From: Haloprofundus marisrubri
Lineage (GTDB): Archaea; Halobacteriota; Halobacteria; Halobacteriales; Haloferacaceae
NCBI RefSeq assembly: GCF_001469955.1
Contig: NZ_LOPU01000011.1
Location: 59,970 to 123,969 of the forward strand
DNA: 64,000 nt
Direction of reading: 5' to 3'
A program made the position numbers and the translations under genes. The notes beneath the pieces were generated by a model. The model saw only the letters and a list, made by a program, of their open reading frames with translations. It did no database searches and was not told the origin of the DNA. The stretch's first letter is position 1. Each line of letters starts with the position of its first letter. Below, piece after piece: positions 19,959-27,612 of the stretch.

Positions 19959-20072
19959 TTACGTGGTCGCCGACCGGAGGCCACCGCCGCACTCCGGGCA
20001 GAGTGCGTAGTACGAGCGCTGCGTCACTCGTTGCTCACACTGCTCGCAGACGAACACTGAACGTTCCGTCAT
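19959..20072 (-). CDS. Mini rubrerythrin-like zinc/iron-knuckle protein
   Basis: 37 aa only, start ATG 20072 (MTERSVFVCEQCEQRV). Two CxxC pairs (CEQC at 9-12 and CPEC) form a rubredoxin/zinc-ribbon knuckle, as in the short haloarchaeal rubrerythrin-like domain proteins. The frame extends upstream, but those residues are not family-like and overlap the promoter region of the divergent MaoC gene. The metal and the partner are unknown. Confidence 0.6.
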   Translation of the reverse strand: MTERSVFVCEQCEQRVTQRSYYALCPECGGGLRSATT

Positions 20073-20137
20073 CGTCTCCAATGGTTTCGCTACTGTGTTA
20101 AATGTTATCATGGGTTGGGCAAGTAATAGTACACAAA

Positions 20138-20145
20138 TTTTTATC
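20138..20145 (+). promoter_or_regulatory. TATA element for the MaoC gene
   Basis: TTTTTATC lies 23-30 nt before the GTG start at 20168, so transcription should start at or close to the start codon (leaderless). This spacing supports the GTG over earlier alternatives. Confidence 0.5.
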
Positions 20146-20167
20146 ATCGATAGGAGAATCTGGGGAC

Positions 20168-20629
20168 GTGCCATACAGCTACGAACCACAGTACTTCGAG
20201 GAGTACGAGGTCGGACAGACGTTCGAGAGCGCCGGGCGAACCGTGACGGAGACGGACTTCGTCATGCACTCGGCGCTGTCGGGCGACTGGACCGAACTGC
20301 ACACGAACCGCCACTACGCCGACGACGAGTACTTCGGCGAACGCGTCGCCCACGGCCCGATGACGTTCATTCTCGCCACCGGGTTGGTGTTCCGCTGTGG
20401 CTTTCTCGAACGCACCGTCGTCGCCTTCCTCGGAATGAACTACATGGACATCCCCGCGCCGGTCAAGATGGGCGACACCATCTCACTGGACTTGGAAGTC
20501 GTCGAGACCAAGCCGTTTTCGAGCCGTGACGACGCCGGCCTCGTCGTCATCGACTCGGAGATGACGAATCAAGAGGGAGAGACGGTGTTCGCCGGCGACA
20601 TGAAGTTCATGATAAAGACCGAACCCTGA
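20168..20629 (+). CDS. MaoC-family (R)-specific enoyl-CoA hydratase-like protein
   Basis: 153 aa hot-dog-fold dehydratase. The hydratase-2 motif is seen as ALSGDWTELHTN (catalytic Asp and His), followed by the HGPMTFILATGLVFR block. GTG start at 20168 (VPYSYEPQYFEEYEVGQTF), chosen from the TATA spacing. It lies between paaK and the paaABCD genes, and a MaoC domain forms part of bacterial PaaZ. A role in phenylacetate or acyl-CoA breakdown is therefore plausible but unproven. Confidence 0.85.
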   Translation: MPYSYEPQYFEEYEVGQTFESAGRTVTETDFVMHSALSGDWTELHTNRHYADDEYFGERVAHGPMTFILATGLVFRCGFLERTVVAFLGMNYMDIPAPVKMGDTISLDLEVVETKPFSSRDDAGLVVIDSEMTNQEGETVFAGDMKFMIKTEP

Positions 20630-20773
20630 ATCGGGCGTCGTTCGGGCGCGACCGGACTCCGAACGTCCGCTTCCGACTATCGAGAACCAGTTCTGCGGTG
20701 AGCGCCCAAACCGTCTCTTCGTTCGTCATCGGCTGTCTGCTCGTTTTCCAGCGAGAACCCTCGGGTTTGCGTT

Positions 20774-20789
20774 GCTTGCTATGGCAAGC
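20774..20789. promoter_or_regulatory. Inverted repeat upstream of the acidic-protein operon
   Basis: GCTTGC-TATG-GCAAGC is a perfect 6-bp inverted repeat, 41-56 bp before the ATG at 20830. It is in the 200-bp spacer after the MaoC gene, which holds no other gene. Candidate operator for the four-gene operon. No clear TATA box is visible. Confidence 0.35.
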
Positions 20790-20829
20790 CGAATCACCAT
20801 ACACGGCGCTGTGGACTTTTCACAAAGCA

Positions 20830-21678
20830 ATGGATTCGGAACGCGCAGCGGAGCGAGTCAGAGGGGTTGCGAGGGACGAAGTCGAGCGTAGAGTACTGCC
20901 GGACGGTGGACAGTCCGCGGAGGCCGAAGAGGCGGAAGAGACTGACGAGGGCGGCGAATCGGACGCGTCCGAATCCACCGAGGAAACGGAGGAAGAAACG
21001 GAGTCGACCGACGAAGGGACCGAGGACGGAGAGACGTCCGAAGAGAAAGAGGAAGCCGAAGGCGAGAACGAGGAGAGAGAGGCTGAAGGAGAAGACGCGG
21101 AGTTCCCGTCACAGACGGCCAAGGAGAAGAAGGACGCCTCCGACCAGCGTCAAGAGGCGATGCGCGGCGACGACGAAACCGGCGTGCTGTTCTTGGACCT
21201 CGAAGGTCTGCATCTCGACCTCTTAGGACTTCAAATCGACCTCGACGACGTCGTTCTCGACCTCTCGGCGGAGGAAGGCGACGGTAACCTCGTCGGAAAC
21301 CTACTGGCTGCGGTCGCCGGATTGCTCGACGACGGTCTCGGCAACATCACCGACAAACTCCCGGGACTGCCGGAGCTGCCGGAGTTCGACGACCTGCTCC
21401 CGTCGTTCGGCGGCGAAGGCGAAGACGGCGAAGGCGGGGCACTCTCGTCGGCGGCCGACGCGACGAAAAACACGCTCAAATCCGCCGCCAAGGAGCTTCC
21501 GCTCCAAGAGATTGCGGTCCAACTCATCGTCGGGGTGGTGAACCAACTGTTCGGGGACACCGACGAAGACGAGGAGAGCGAGGCAGACGAGGACGATAGC
21601 GAGGAAAGCCAGAACGAGGGCGACGGCGAAGAGAGCGATGCCGCGGACGACACAGACGAGGAGGACGAGGAGTCGTGA
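20830..21678 (+). CDS. Acidic-operon protein 1, conserved amphipathic core
   Basis: 282 aa, extremely acidic; function unknown. Residues 25-95 are low-complexity Glu/Ser/Thr/Gly. Residues 118-167 form a distinct core, VLFLDLEGLHLDLLGLQIDL followed by DDVVLDLS and then GNLVGNLLAAVAGLLD. A similar LGL-(x)-L-(x)-GNLLGNLL pattern occurs in uncharacterised bacterial secreted or surface proteins, from memory. A Pro/Leu segment, a helical segment (about 215-241, LQEIAVQLIVGVVNQLFG) and another acidic tail follow. No signal peptide. The stop overlaps the next start by 4 nt (GTGA). First gene of four. Confidence 0.75.
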   Translation: MDSERAAERVRGVARDEVERRVLPDGGQSAEAEEAEETDEGGESDASESTEETEEETESTDEGTEDGETSEEKEEAEGENEEREAEGEDAEFPSQTAKEKKDASDQRQEAMRGDDETGVLFLDLEGLHLDLLGLQIDLDDVVLDLSAEEGDGNLVGNLLAAVAGLLDDGLGNITDKLPGLPELPEFDDLLPSFGGEGEDGEGGALSSAADATKNTLKSAAKELPLQEIAVQLIVGVVNQLFGDTDEDEESEADEDDSEESQNEGDGEESDAADDTDEEDEES

Positions 21679-21923
21679 GCGACTCGTCGCTTCTCGGTCG
21701 TCTCAATCTAACCGAACTGCTGGCCACTCTCGACTACGACGAGTTACTATCAGATACCAAGTGGAACGGCATCCAAGACGACGACGCACTCGGGGAGCGA
21801 CTCGGTGGCCGAGGCGGCGAAGTGCTCGGCGCGCTTCTCGGCTCAGCACTCGGTGCGCTCCTCGGCGAGCGCGTCGTCGAAGACGCACTCGGTCGGTTTC
21901 TCGGAGGTGACGACGATGAGTGA
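21675..21923 (+). CDS. Acidic-operon protein 2, hydrophobic glycine-zipper protein
   Basis: 82 aa, GTG start overlapping the previous stop. An N-terminal segment SSLLGRLNLTELLATLDYDELL comes first. Glycines then fall at residues 40, 44, 48, 52, 56, 60 and 64, exactly every fourth position, within GEVLGALLGSALGALLGERV. Such a GxxxG ladder marks tightly packed helix pairs, often in membranes. The helix could be membrane-embedded or assemble with protein 3, which carries the same register. The end overlaps the next start by 8 nt. No family recognised. Confidence 0.75.
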   Translation: MSDSSLLGRLNLTELLATLDYDELLSDTKWNGIQDDDALGERLGGRGGEVLGALLGSALGALLGERVVEDALGRFLGGDDDE

Positions 21924-22755
21924 CAGTGACTCGTCGTCTTCGTCGTCGCTACAGAGCGTCGTCGCCGACGAAGTCGAAGACCAGATAGACGGTCGTCAAG
22001 TCGGCGAGAGCGTCGGTCGAAAACTCGGCAGTCGACTGGGCCGCGAACTCGGTCGTCGCCTCGGCCGGACGGTCGACGACACCGTCAGCGAAGGCGTCGA
22101 GGCCGGGAAGAAGCCGTTCGAAATTCTCGCGGACGTCAAGCAGGCGCTCAAAGACGCCATCCTGAACTCGCTGGGGTCCGAAGAAGCGGTCAAATCGAGC
22201 GCCGAGATGCTTCAGAACGCCGTTTCGGAACCGAGCCAAATCGAGGAGACGGCCGAAGAAGTATCCGAAACGGCAGAAGAGACCGCCGAAGAAGCGACCG
22301 ACACTGCCGAGGAGGCGGCAGAGGAAACGACAGATACTGCTGAGCAAGCCGCAGACGAGGCGACAGATACCGCCGAAGACGCGGCCGAAAAAGCGACCGA
22401 CACTGCGGAGAAGGCGACCGACGAGGCCGCCGACGCCGCCGAGAGCGCCGAGGAGACGGCCGAAGATGTCGCCGACGAGGCCGAGTCCCGCGCCTCCGAC
22501 GCCGTGCCGGACAACCTCAGCGACGTGCGCCGCGAGACGTATCGCGACCTGCTCGAAACCGTGTCGTACCGCGAACTGCAGTCGATGGCGAAAGACGCCG
22601 ACATCAAGGCCAACCAGAGCCGCGAGGAACTCGTCGAAGATCTCGTCGACAAGTTCGACGAACAGACGGAGTCGACGGACGAGAACGGTGAAAGCGGCGA
22701 AAACGGCGAAAGCGGCGACGAAGATGCCGAGAGCGACGGAGGCGACGACGAATGA
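21916..22755 (+). CDS. Acidic-operon protein 3: glycine zipper, coiled coil and SAP/Rho-N-like domain
   Basis: 279 aa, ATG 21916 within the previous gene. The order is a Ser-rich N terminus, then a charged glycine ladder (Gly 30, 34, 38, 42, 46, 50) in VGESVGRKLGSRLGRELGRR. A helical segment follows (about 60-105), then a long Ala/Glu/Thr/Asp repeat (about 110-192; units like TAEEATD) resembling LEA or apolipoprotein-like coiled coils. Residues 203-247 (with YRELQSMAKDADIKANQSRE) look like a Rho-N/SAP-type nucleic-acid-binding motif. The tail is acidic. It overlaps the next start by 4 nt (ATGA). Function unknown. Confidence 0.75.
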   Translation: MSDSDSSSSSSLQSVVADEVEDQIDGRQVGESVGRKLGSRLGRELGRRLGRTVDDTVSEGVEAGKKPFEILADVKQALKDAILNSLGSEEAVKSSAEMLQNAVSEPSQIEETAEEVSETAEETAEEATDTAEEAAEETTDTAEQAADEATDTAEDAAEKATDTAEKATDEAADAAESAEETAEDVADEAESRASDAVPDNLSDVRRETYRDLLETVSYRELQSMAKDADIKANQSREELVEDLVDKFDEQTESTDENGESGENGESGDEDAESDGGDDE

Positions 22756-23534
22756 GCGAGGCCGCCGAGACGGTCGACCGACTGCTCGACGGAGTGAAAG
22801 CGGCACTCTCGGCGGACGACGACGAACGCGACGACCGACTCCGCGAACTTGCCGAGGAAGCAGCGGCGTTCGTCGACGAGACGGAGACGGTCGACCTCAT
22901 CGAAGCCGTCGGCCTCACCGACGAGGACGGCGAGCAGGTCGAGACGATTCCGAACGCCCTCGCCGTCGGCGGCGAGGAGTCGGTACTCGACCTCCAGACG
23001 GTTCTCGCGCTCTCGAACGCCGACACTGACGACGAGGGCGCACTCGGTGACCTCCGTGAACGACTCACCGAACTGACCGACGACATCGAAGCGTTGGCCG
23101 ACGAATCGGAGGGCGAACCCGCCGAGGCGGACGAAGACGAAGAACCCGAACCCGATGACGACGACGCAGAACCGGACTCTGTCGAAGACGCCGAAGATAT
23201 CGACGAGACAGAGGACACCGAATCGAGTGAGAAAGCGGACGACTCGGGTGTCGGGTCGCTTCTGACCGAGTCGCTTCAGTCGCAACTCGACGAAGCCGCG
23301 GACTCCCTGAAAGCCAGCGTCGAACAGATGCAGGCCGATGGCGAGGAGTCGGTCGACGACACAGAGGAAGCAGATACCGAGGAGGAAGAAGCCGAAGAAG
23401 ACGACGACTTGGTCGATATCGGCGGCGGCGAGGGTCGCTCCAGCGGCCGGGCGACGATGCACTCGACGGTCCCGAGTTCGAAACGCCGCGACATGAAGGG
23501 CGTGGCACGACACTCGACGGTTCCGAAGCGGTGA
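22752..23534 (+). CDS. Acidic-operon protein 4 with basic HSTVP tail
   Basis: 260 aa. Residues 1-115 are helical and moderately acidic (ETVDRLLDGVKAALS, LRERLTELTDDIEAL). An Asp/Glu-rich linker runs from about 117 to 165. An amphipathic helix (LLTESLQSQLDEAADSLKAS) and another acidic run follow. The last 33 residues switch to basic, with HSTVP at 237-241 and again at 254-258, separated by SSKRRDMKGVAR. That reversal of charge is striking and looks like a binding or targeting tail. ATG start overlaps the previous stop. No known family. Confidence 0.75.
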   Translation: MSEAAETVDRLLDGVKAALSADDDERDDRLRELAEEAAAFVDETETVDLIEAVGLTDEDGEQVETIPNALAVGGEESVLDLQTVLALSNADTDDEGALGDLRERLTELTDDIEALADESEGEPAEADEDEEPEPDDDDAEPDSVEDAEDIDETEDTESSEKADDSGVGSLLTESLQSQLDEAADSLKASVEQMQADGEESVDDTEEADTEEEEAEEDDDLVDIGGGEGRSSGRATMHSTVPSSKRRDMKGVARHSTVPKR

Positions 23535-23583
23535 CCGACCCCGTTTCGAGCATCGGTTGCCGCTTCCTCTGGATACGGCAGCG

Positions 23584-24765
23584 ATGAGTCTTCGCCGGTC
23601 CCGTATCCGAACGACTGCCTCTCAGGTCGCCGCCGAGGTCCGCGCGAAGAACGTCGCGTTCATGGCGGGCAGCATCGCCTACAATGCGTTCGTCTCGCTG
23701 CTTCCACTCCTATTGCTGCTCGTTCTCACGGTGTCAGTCGTCGGCAGCGGTGCGCTCGAACGCCGGGTCATCGAACTCGCGGCGACGTATCTCGCTCCCG
23801 GTGTCGGTGACACGCTGCGGGAGGTGCTCCGCGAGGCCGACGACAGCACCGGGTTCTCACTCGTCGGTATCGTCGTGCTCCTCTGGGGGACGCTGAAGAT
23901 ATTCCGCGGCCTCGACACCGCGTTCGCCGAGATTTACGAAACCGACGACGAGGACAGCGTGTTCGACCGCTTCCGCGACGGCTTCGTCGTCTTCGCGGCG
24001 CTCTCGGTCGCCGTCGTTGCGATGGTGACGACGGGGTCGGCGTTCGCAGCACTCGCGCAGCGACTCGCCATCGGCATCCTGAATCCGCTGTTTCTGGTCG
24101 TCGCACTCAGTGTCGCGTTCTTCCCGCTGTACTACGTGTTTCCGAACGTCGACGTCTCTATCGGAAACGTACTTCCGGGACTCGTCACCGCCGCGGCGGG
24201 GTGGGCGGTGTTGCAAGCGCTGTTTCAGGTGTACGTCGCCGCCTCCGGGAAGACCGACGCCTACGGTCTCCTCGGTGGCATCGTTCTGCTCGTCACGTGG
24301 CTGTACTTCGCCGGCCTGCTCCTACTGCTCGGCGCGGTTATCAACGCCGTCGTCGGCGGCTACGTCGGAGGTACGGCCGTCGGAGACGCGCGTGTCGACG
24401 GCGGTGGAAGAGGTACAGCGTCGACCGCCGAGAAGACGATGCGTGAAGACCGATTGAACCGCGACCAAGCGGCGAGATATCTGCGGCGACTCCGCGAAGA
24501 CGTCGCTCGCCGCTACGAGGAGATGGAGCCGACCGAAACTGGTGGAACACCCGGCCGTCCTCGGATGTCCGAAACCGGGACGCTCAACGTCACTGAACGA
24601 GTGTTCGACGAGGGAGAGAACGGGGTGGACGACGAAGGTGACAGGCAGACGTACGAGGTGACACTCCAGTGGCGTGTCGCGGAGGCGGACGCCGGGGTGG
24701 CCGAGACGACCACAACGGCGGACACGACTATCTCTGAACCCAGTTCGACGCCCACAGACGACTAA
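23584..24765 (+). CDS. YihY/virulence factor BrkB family membrane protein
   Basis: 393 aa. About six membrane helices lie in the first 270 residues with the family pattern NVAFMAGSIAYNAFVSLLPLLLLL at the start. GTLKIFRGLDTAFAEIYET and ASGKTDAYGLLGGIVLLVTWLYFAGLLLLLGAVINAV are further hallmarks. A hydrophilic C-terminal region of about 110 residues follows. ATG 23584 is preferred over an upstream start. It begins 49 nt after the acidic operon on the same strand and may be co-transcribed. The end overlaps the convergent regulator by 4 nt. Function of the family is not settled. Confidence 0.88.
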   Translation: MSLRRSRIRTTASQVAAEVRAKNVAFMAGSIAYNAFVSLLPLLLLLVLTVSVVGSGALERRVIELAATYLAPGVGDTLREVLREADDSTGFSLVGIVVLLWGTLKIFRGLDTAFAEIYETDDEDSVFDRFRDGFVVFAALSVAVVAMVTTGSAFAALAQRLAIGILNPLFLVVALSVAFFPLYYVFPNVDVSIGNVLPGLVTAAAGWAVLQALFQVYVAASGKTDAYGLLGGIVLLVTWLYFAGLLLLLGAVINAVVGGYVGGTAVGDARVDGGGRGTASTAEKTMREDRLNRDQAARYLRRLREDVARRYEEMEPTETGGTPGRPRMSETGTLNVTERVFDEGENGVDDEGDRQTYEVTLQWRVAEADAGVAETTTTADTTISEPSSTPTDD

Positions 24766-25439
24766 CTCTCTCGACTTCTTCCGAGAGCCTGTCCGAGCAG
24801 TCCGGCCTGCCCTCGCCGAAGCCGTTCGAGAAACGCCGACTTGCTGATTCCCAATCTCTCGGCAACCTCAGCCGCCGTCGTCGCCTTCGGCACCGAAAAG
24901 TAGCCCATCTCTAGCGCGGTCCGCAGCGCCGCCTCTTGAGCGGGCGTCACGTCCCATCGTGTCGCCGCCGACTCCGCTTGTGGCCCGAGCGGATACACCC
25001 GTTCGAGCGTGACGCCGACGGCTTCGCCCGCGGCGGCCAACACCCCCTGCAGTACGTCGTAGCCGACGACTGCACCGGTGAACCGTTCCTCACCGTCGCG
25101 GTAGGTCAGCGCTTCGGCGACGAAGCCCACGTCGGTCAGTTCGTGGACGATGCAGGGCTGTTTCGAGAGACAACGATAGGTGTCTCGTCCCTCGGCAGTC
25201 GCGCGGTGGAGATAGCGCAGTCGTTCGTCGTCGTCGAGCGTCGTCGCGAGTTCGTCGTTCGTCGCCGCGCCAAATCGCAAGAGAACGTTGCCGTCGCCGC
25301 GCAACTGTGGCGGTTCGCACTCGATGGTCGTGTTCGTCGCCCGCGAGGCGGCCGCTAACGGACAGTCGTCGCCGGTGACGCGGAACTCGACGACCAGACA
25401 CTCTTCGCGCATCGACTCTCTGTCGAACCGAACCGACAT
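24762..25439 (-). CDS. Bat-type helix-turn-helix transcriptional regulator
   Basis: 225 aa, ATG 25439. The N-terminal two thirds are a sensor-like domain of the bacterio-opsin-activator type, with three cysteines that could bind metal or sense redox. The C-terminal HTH_10 domain is WDVTPAQEAALRTALEMGYF...TAAEVAERLGISKSAFLERLRRG. It is divergent from paaA with only 58 bp between the start codons. It is the obvious candidate to control phenylacetate genes; that link is inference from position. Confidence 0.85.
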   Translation of the reverse strand: MSVRFDRESMREECLVVEFRVTGDDCPLAAASRATNTTIECEPPQLRGDGNVLLRFGAATNDELATTLDDDERLRYLHRATAEGRDTYRCLSKQPCIVHELTDVGFVAEALTYRDGEERFTGAVVGYDVLQGVLAAAGEAVGVTLERVYPLGPQAESAATRWDVTPAQEAALRTALEMGYFSVPKATTAAEVAERLGISKSAFLERLRRGQAGLLGQALGRSRES

Positions 25440-25468
25440 ATAAATGCCGCCTATAGACGGGTGAACGC

Positions 25469-25475
25469 GTATACC
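25469..25475 (+). promoter_or_regulatory. TATA-like element for paaA
   Basis: GTATACC lies 23-29 nt before the paaA ATG at 25498, giving a leaderless message. A second AT-rich stretch, CTATAAC (25483-25489), is too close to the ATG. On the other strand CTATAG at 25451-25456 may serve the regulator gene. The two promoters are packed into 58 bp, so a regulator bound here would affect both. Confidence 0.4.
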
Positions 25476-25497
25476 GGAGAATCTATAACGAACGTCT

Positions 25498-26442
25498 ATG
25501 GACCTCGACACCGTCAAAGCACGGGCCGGACCGCGGCAGTTCAGCCCGAAAGACGACATGCCGGAGGAGTACCGGAAGGCGGCGACGCGGATGATTCAGT
25601 TCCACGCGAACTCCGAGGTGATGGGCGGTTACCTCGACAAAGCGTTCACTCGGATGGCCCCGAGTCTCGACCGGAAACTCGCCTGCACGGCGAAGACGCA
25701 GGACGAAATCGGCCACGCGCAGTTGCTCTACCGCGCCGCCGAGACGCTCGGTGTGAAGACGCGCGAGGAGATGTTGGACGAACTCGAACGCGGCGACGGG
25801 AAGTTCCTCAACTGTTTTCACTACCCGGTGAGTTCGTGGTACGAAGCGCCGATGATTGATTTCTTCGTCGACGGCGGCGCGATGCGCCGACAGGCGACGC
25901 TCAAGAGTACGTCGTGGGAGCCGTACGCACACGCGATGGACAAGGTGTGCTTCGAGGAGGGCTTCCACGTCAAACACGGCGAGGACATCCTTCGGGAACT
26001 GATGCGCTCGTCGAAAGCCAACCAGGAGCGAACCCAGGAAGTGTTCGACACGTGGTGGCCGCGCATTCTCCAGTTCTTCGGCCCGATGAACAGCGAGAGC
26101 ACGCACAACGACTTCGCCCAGCAGGTGGGTCTGAAGACGGTCTCGAACTCCGAACTCCGGCAGGCCTTCTTGAACGCGTACATCCCGAAAGCCGAGAAGT
26201 ACGGCCTCGAAATCCCCGACGAGCCGAGAATCGAGTACGACGAGGAGAACGGCCAGTACCGAGTGGTCGAGGAGGACCTCGACTGGGACGAGTTCTGGAC
26301 TATCGCCAAAAACGACTACGAAGGCAGCTACGAACAGATCGGCTCGCGTCGCCAGCGCCACGAAGCAGTGTCGTGGGTGCGCGAAGCGATGGACGGTTGG
26401 GAGCAAAGCTCGGCGGGCACGACCCCGCAGGCGGCCGATTGA
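25498..26442 (+). CDS. paaA: 1,2-phenylacetyl-CoA epoxidase, subunit A
   Basis: 314 aa catalytic di-iron subunit of the multicomponent oxygenase that epoxidises phenylacetyl-CoA. Ferritin-like helices carry the iron ligands: Glu40 in HANSEV and Glu70-x-x-His73 in TQDEIGHAQL. A further Glu/ExxH set is in the EEGFHVKHGED region. Length and sequence match PaaA. ATG 25498. First of five tightly packed genes, with 1 nt between its stop and paaB. Confidence 0.96.
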   Translation: MDLDTVKARAGPRQFSPKDDMPEEYRKAATRMIQFHANSEVMGGYLDKAFTRMAPSLDRKLACTAKTQDEIGHAQLLYRAAETLGVKTREEMLDELERGDGKFLNCFHYPVSSWYEAPMIDFFVDGGAMRRQATLKSTSWEPYAHAMDKVCFEEGFHVKHGEDILRELMRSSKANQERTQEVFDTWWPRILQFFGPMNSESTHNDFAQQVGLKTVSNSELRQAFLNAYIPKAEKYGLEIPDEPRIEYDEENGQYRVVEEDLDWDEFWTIAKNDYEGSYEQIGSRRQRHEAVSWVREAMDGWEQSSAGTTPQAAD

Positions 26443-26443
26443 G

Positions 26444-26788
26444 ATGATTTGGGAAGTGTTCAGACAGGAGAAACCCGGGAAGTACCACCAGCACTGCGGC
26501 AACGTCCACGCGCCGGACCGCGACATGGCGCTGATGTTCGCCCAAATTCAGCACGGCCGCCGCATGCAGACCAACAGCCTCTGGGTCGTCCCGCGCGACG
26601 AAATCGGCGAAGTCGACACCGAGGACGCCAAGTTCGGCGGCACGACGGACAAAGCGTACCGCTGGGCGATGACGTACAACAACGTCGACGCCAGTTTCGC
26701 CGCCGAAGTCGAAGAGAGCGAGGACGAACAGCGAGAAGCGGCCAAGAAACGTGAAGCCGCGAAAAAACAGGAGGAGGCGCAGTCGTGA
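26444..26788 (+). CDS. paaB: 1,2-phenylacetyl-CoA epoxidase, subunit B
   Basis: 114 aa. Small subunit of the epoxidase complex; its role is structural. Characteristic sequence is IWEVFRQEKPGKYHQHCGNVHAPDRDMALMFA and NSLWVVPR. The C terminus has a halophile-type Glu/Lys/Ala-rich extension (from about residue 84). ATG 26444. The stop overlaps paaC by 4 nt (GTGA). Confidence 0.95.
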   Translation: MIWEVFRQEKPGKYHQHCGNVHAPDRDMALMFAQIQHGRRMQTNSLWVVPRDEIGEVDTEDAKFGGTTDKAYRWAMTYNNVDASFAAEVEESEDEQREAAKKREAAKKQEEAQS

Positions 26789-27612
26789 GCCAGTTCAGCG
26801 GGCCGTCGGACCTCGGCGACGAGGAACGAGACGCGCTCGAAGCACTGCTGTTTCGGATGGCCGACGACGAGTACGTCGCCGCCGAACGCTACATCGAGTG
26901 GCAGATTTACGCGCCGACGCTCGAATCCGACCTCGCGCTCGCCAACGTCGCCCAAGACGAGTACGGCCACGCCCGCCTCTGGTACGACCTGCTTCAAGAC
27001 CTTGGCTACGAGGAGGAAGAACTCATCTGGGAGCGTCCACCAGAGGAGTGGACTCACGCGACGCTCGTCGAACTCGAAACCGAGTCCGGTGACTGGGCGG
27101 ACACGATGCTTCGAACGTATCTCTACGACACCGCCGAGCAACTACGAATGGAGGCTATCGTCGACTCGTCGTACGCGCCGGTCTGTGACCGAGTGGGGAA
27201 GGTGCTCGCCGAGGAGTCGTACCACCGCGAACACGCCCAGAACTGGCTGGACCGTCTCGCAGACGAAGGCGACGAGGAGAGCTTCGCCCGCGTTCAAGCC
27301 GCTCTCGACCGCCTGTTCCCGCACGCGCTGACGCTCTTTGCGCCCGGTCCGCACGAAGAGGACATCCTCGAATTCGGCTTCCGGACCGAGACGCTGTCGG
27401 ACCTCCGGACGGAGTGGCTCGAAATCGTCGTGCCGTACCTCGAATCACTCGGTTTGGACGTACCGGAACCCGACGAAGTCGAACCCGTGCGGACCACCGG
27501 TCGCAACGGTGACCACACCGACGACTGGTTCGACCTCTACGAAGACTTCACGGCGACGTACCGTCAACTCGACTTCGACAAACCGACCACGCTTCGAGGT
27601 GAGGGCGCGTGA
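26785..27612 (+). CDS. paaC: 1,2-phenylacetyl-CoA epoxidase, subunit C
   Basis: 275 aa ferritin-like structural partner of PaaA, needed for the heteromeric epoxidase. The helical pattern has ANVAQDEYGHARLWYDLLQDLG and VLAEESYHREHAQNWLDRL. GTG start inside the end of paaB. The end overlaps paaD by 4 nt (GTGA), so paaABCD should be translationally coupled. Confidence 0.95.
   Translation: MSQFSGPSDLGDEERDALEALLFRMADDEYVAAERYIEWQIYAPTLESDLALANVAQDEYGHARLWYDLLQDLGYEEEELIWERPPEEWTHATLVELETESGDWADTMLRTYLYDTAEQLRMEAIVDSSYAPVCDRVGKVLAEESYHREHAQNWLDRLADEGDEESFARVQAALDRLFPHALTLFAPGPHEEDILEFGFRTETLSDLRTEWLEIVVPYLESLGLDVPEPDEVEPVRTTGRNGDHTDDWFDLYEDFTATYRQLDFDKPTTLRGEGA

Noticed and set aside
20630..20829. 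N-terminal extension of acidic-operon protein 1
   Set aside because: Upstream codons include an inverted repeat and lack the acidic composition; the ATG at 20830 is the better start.
21949..22806. Long open frame opposite the acidic operon
   Set aside because: It mirrors the GA-rich repeats of protein 3, giving a Val/Phe/Gly-rich product without motifs.
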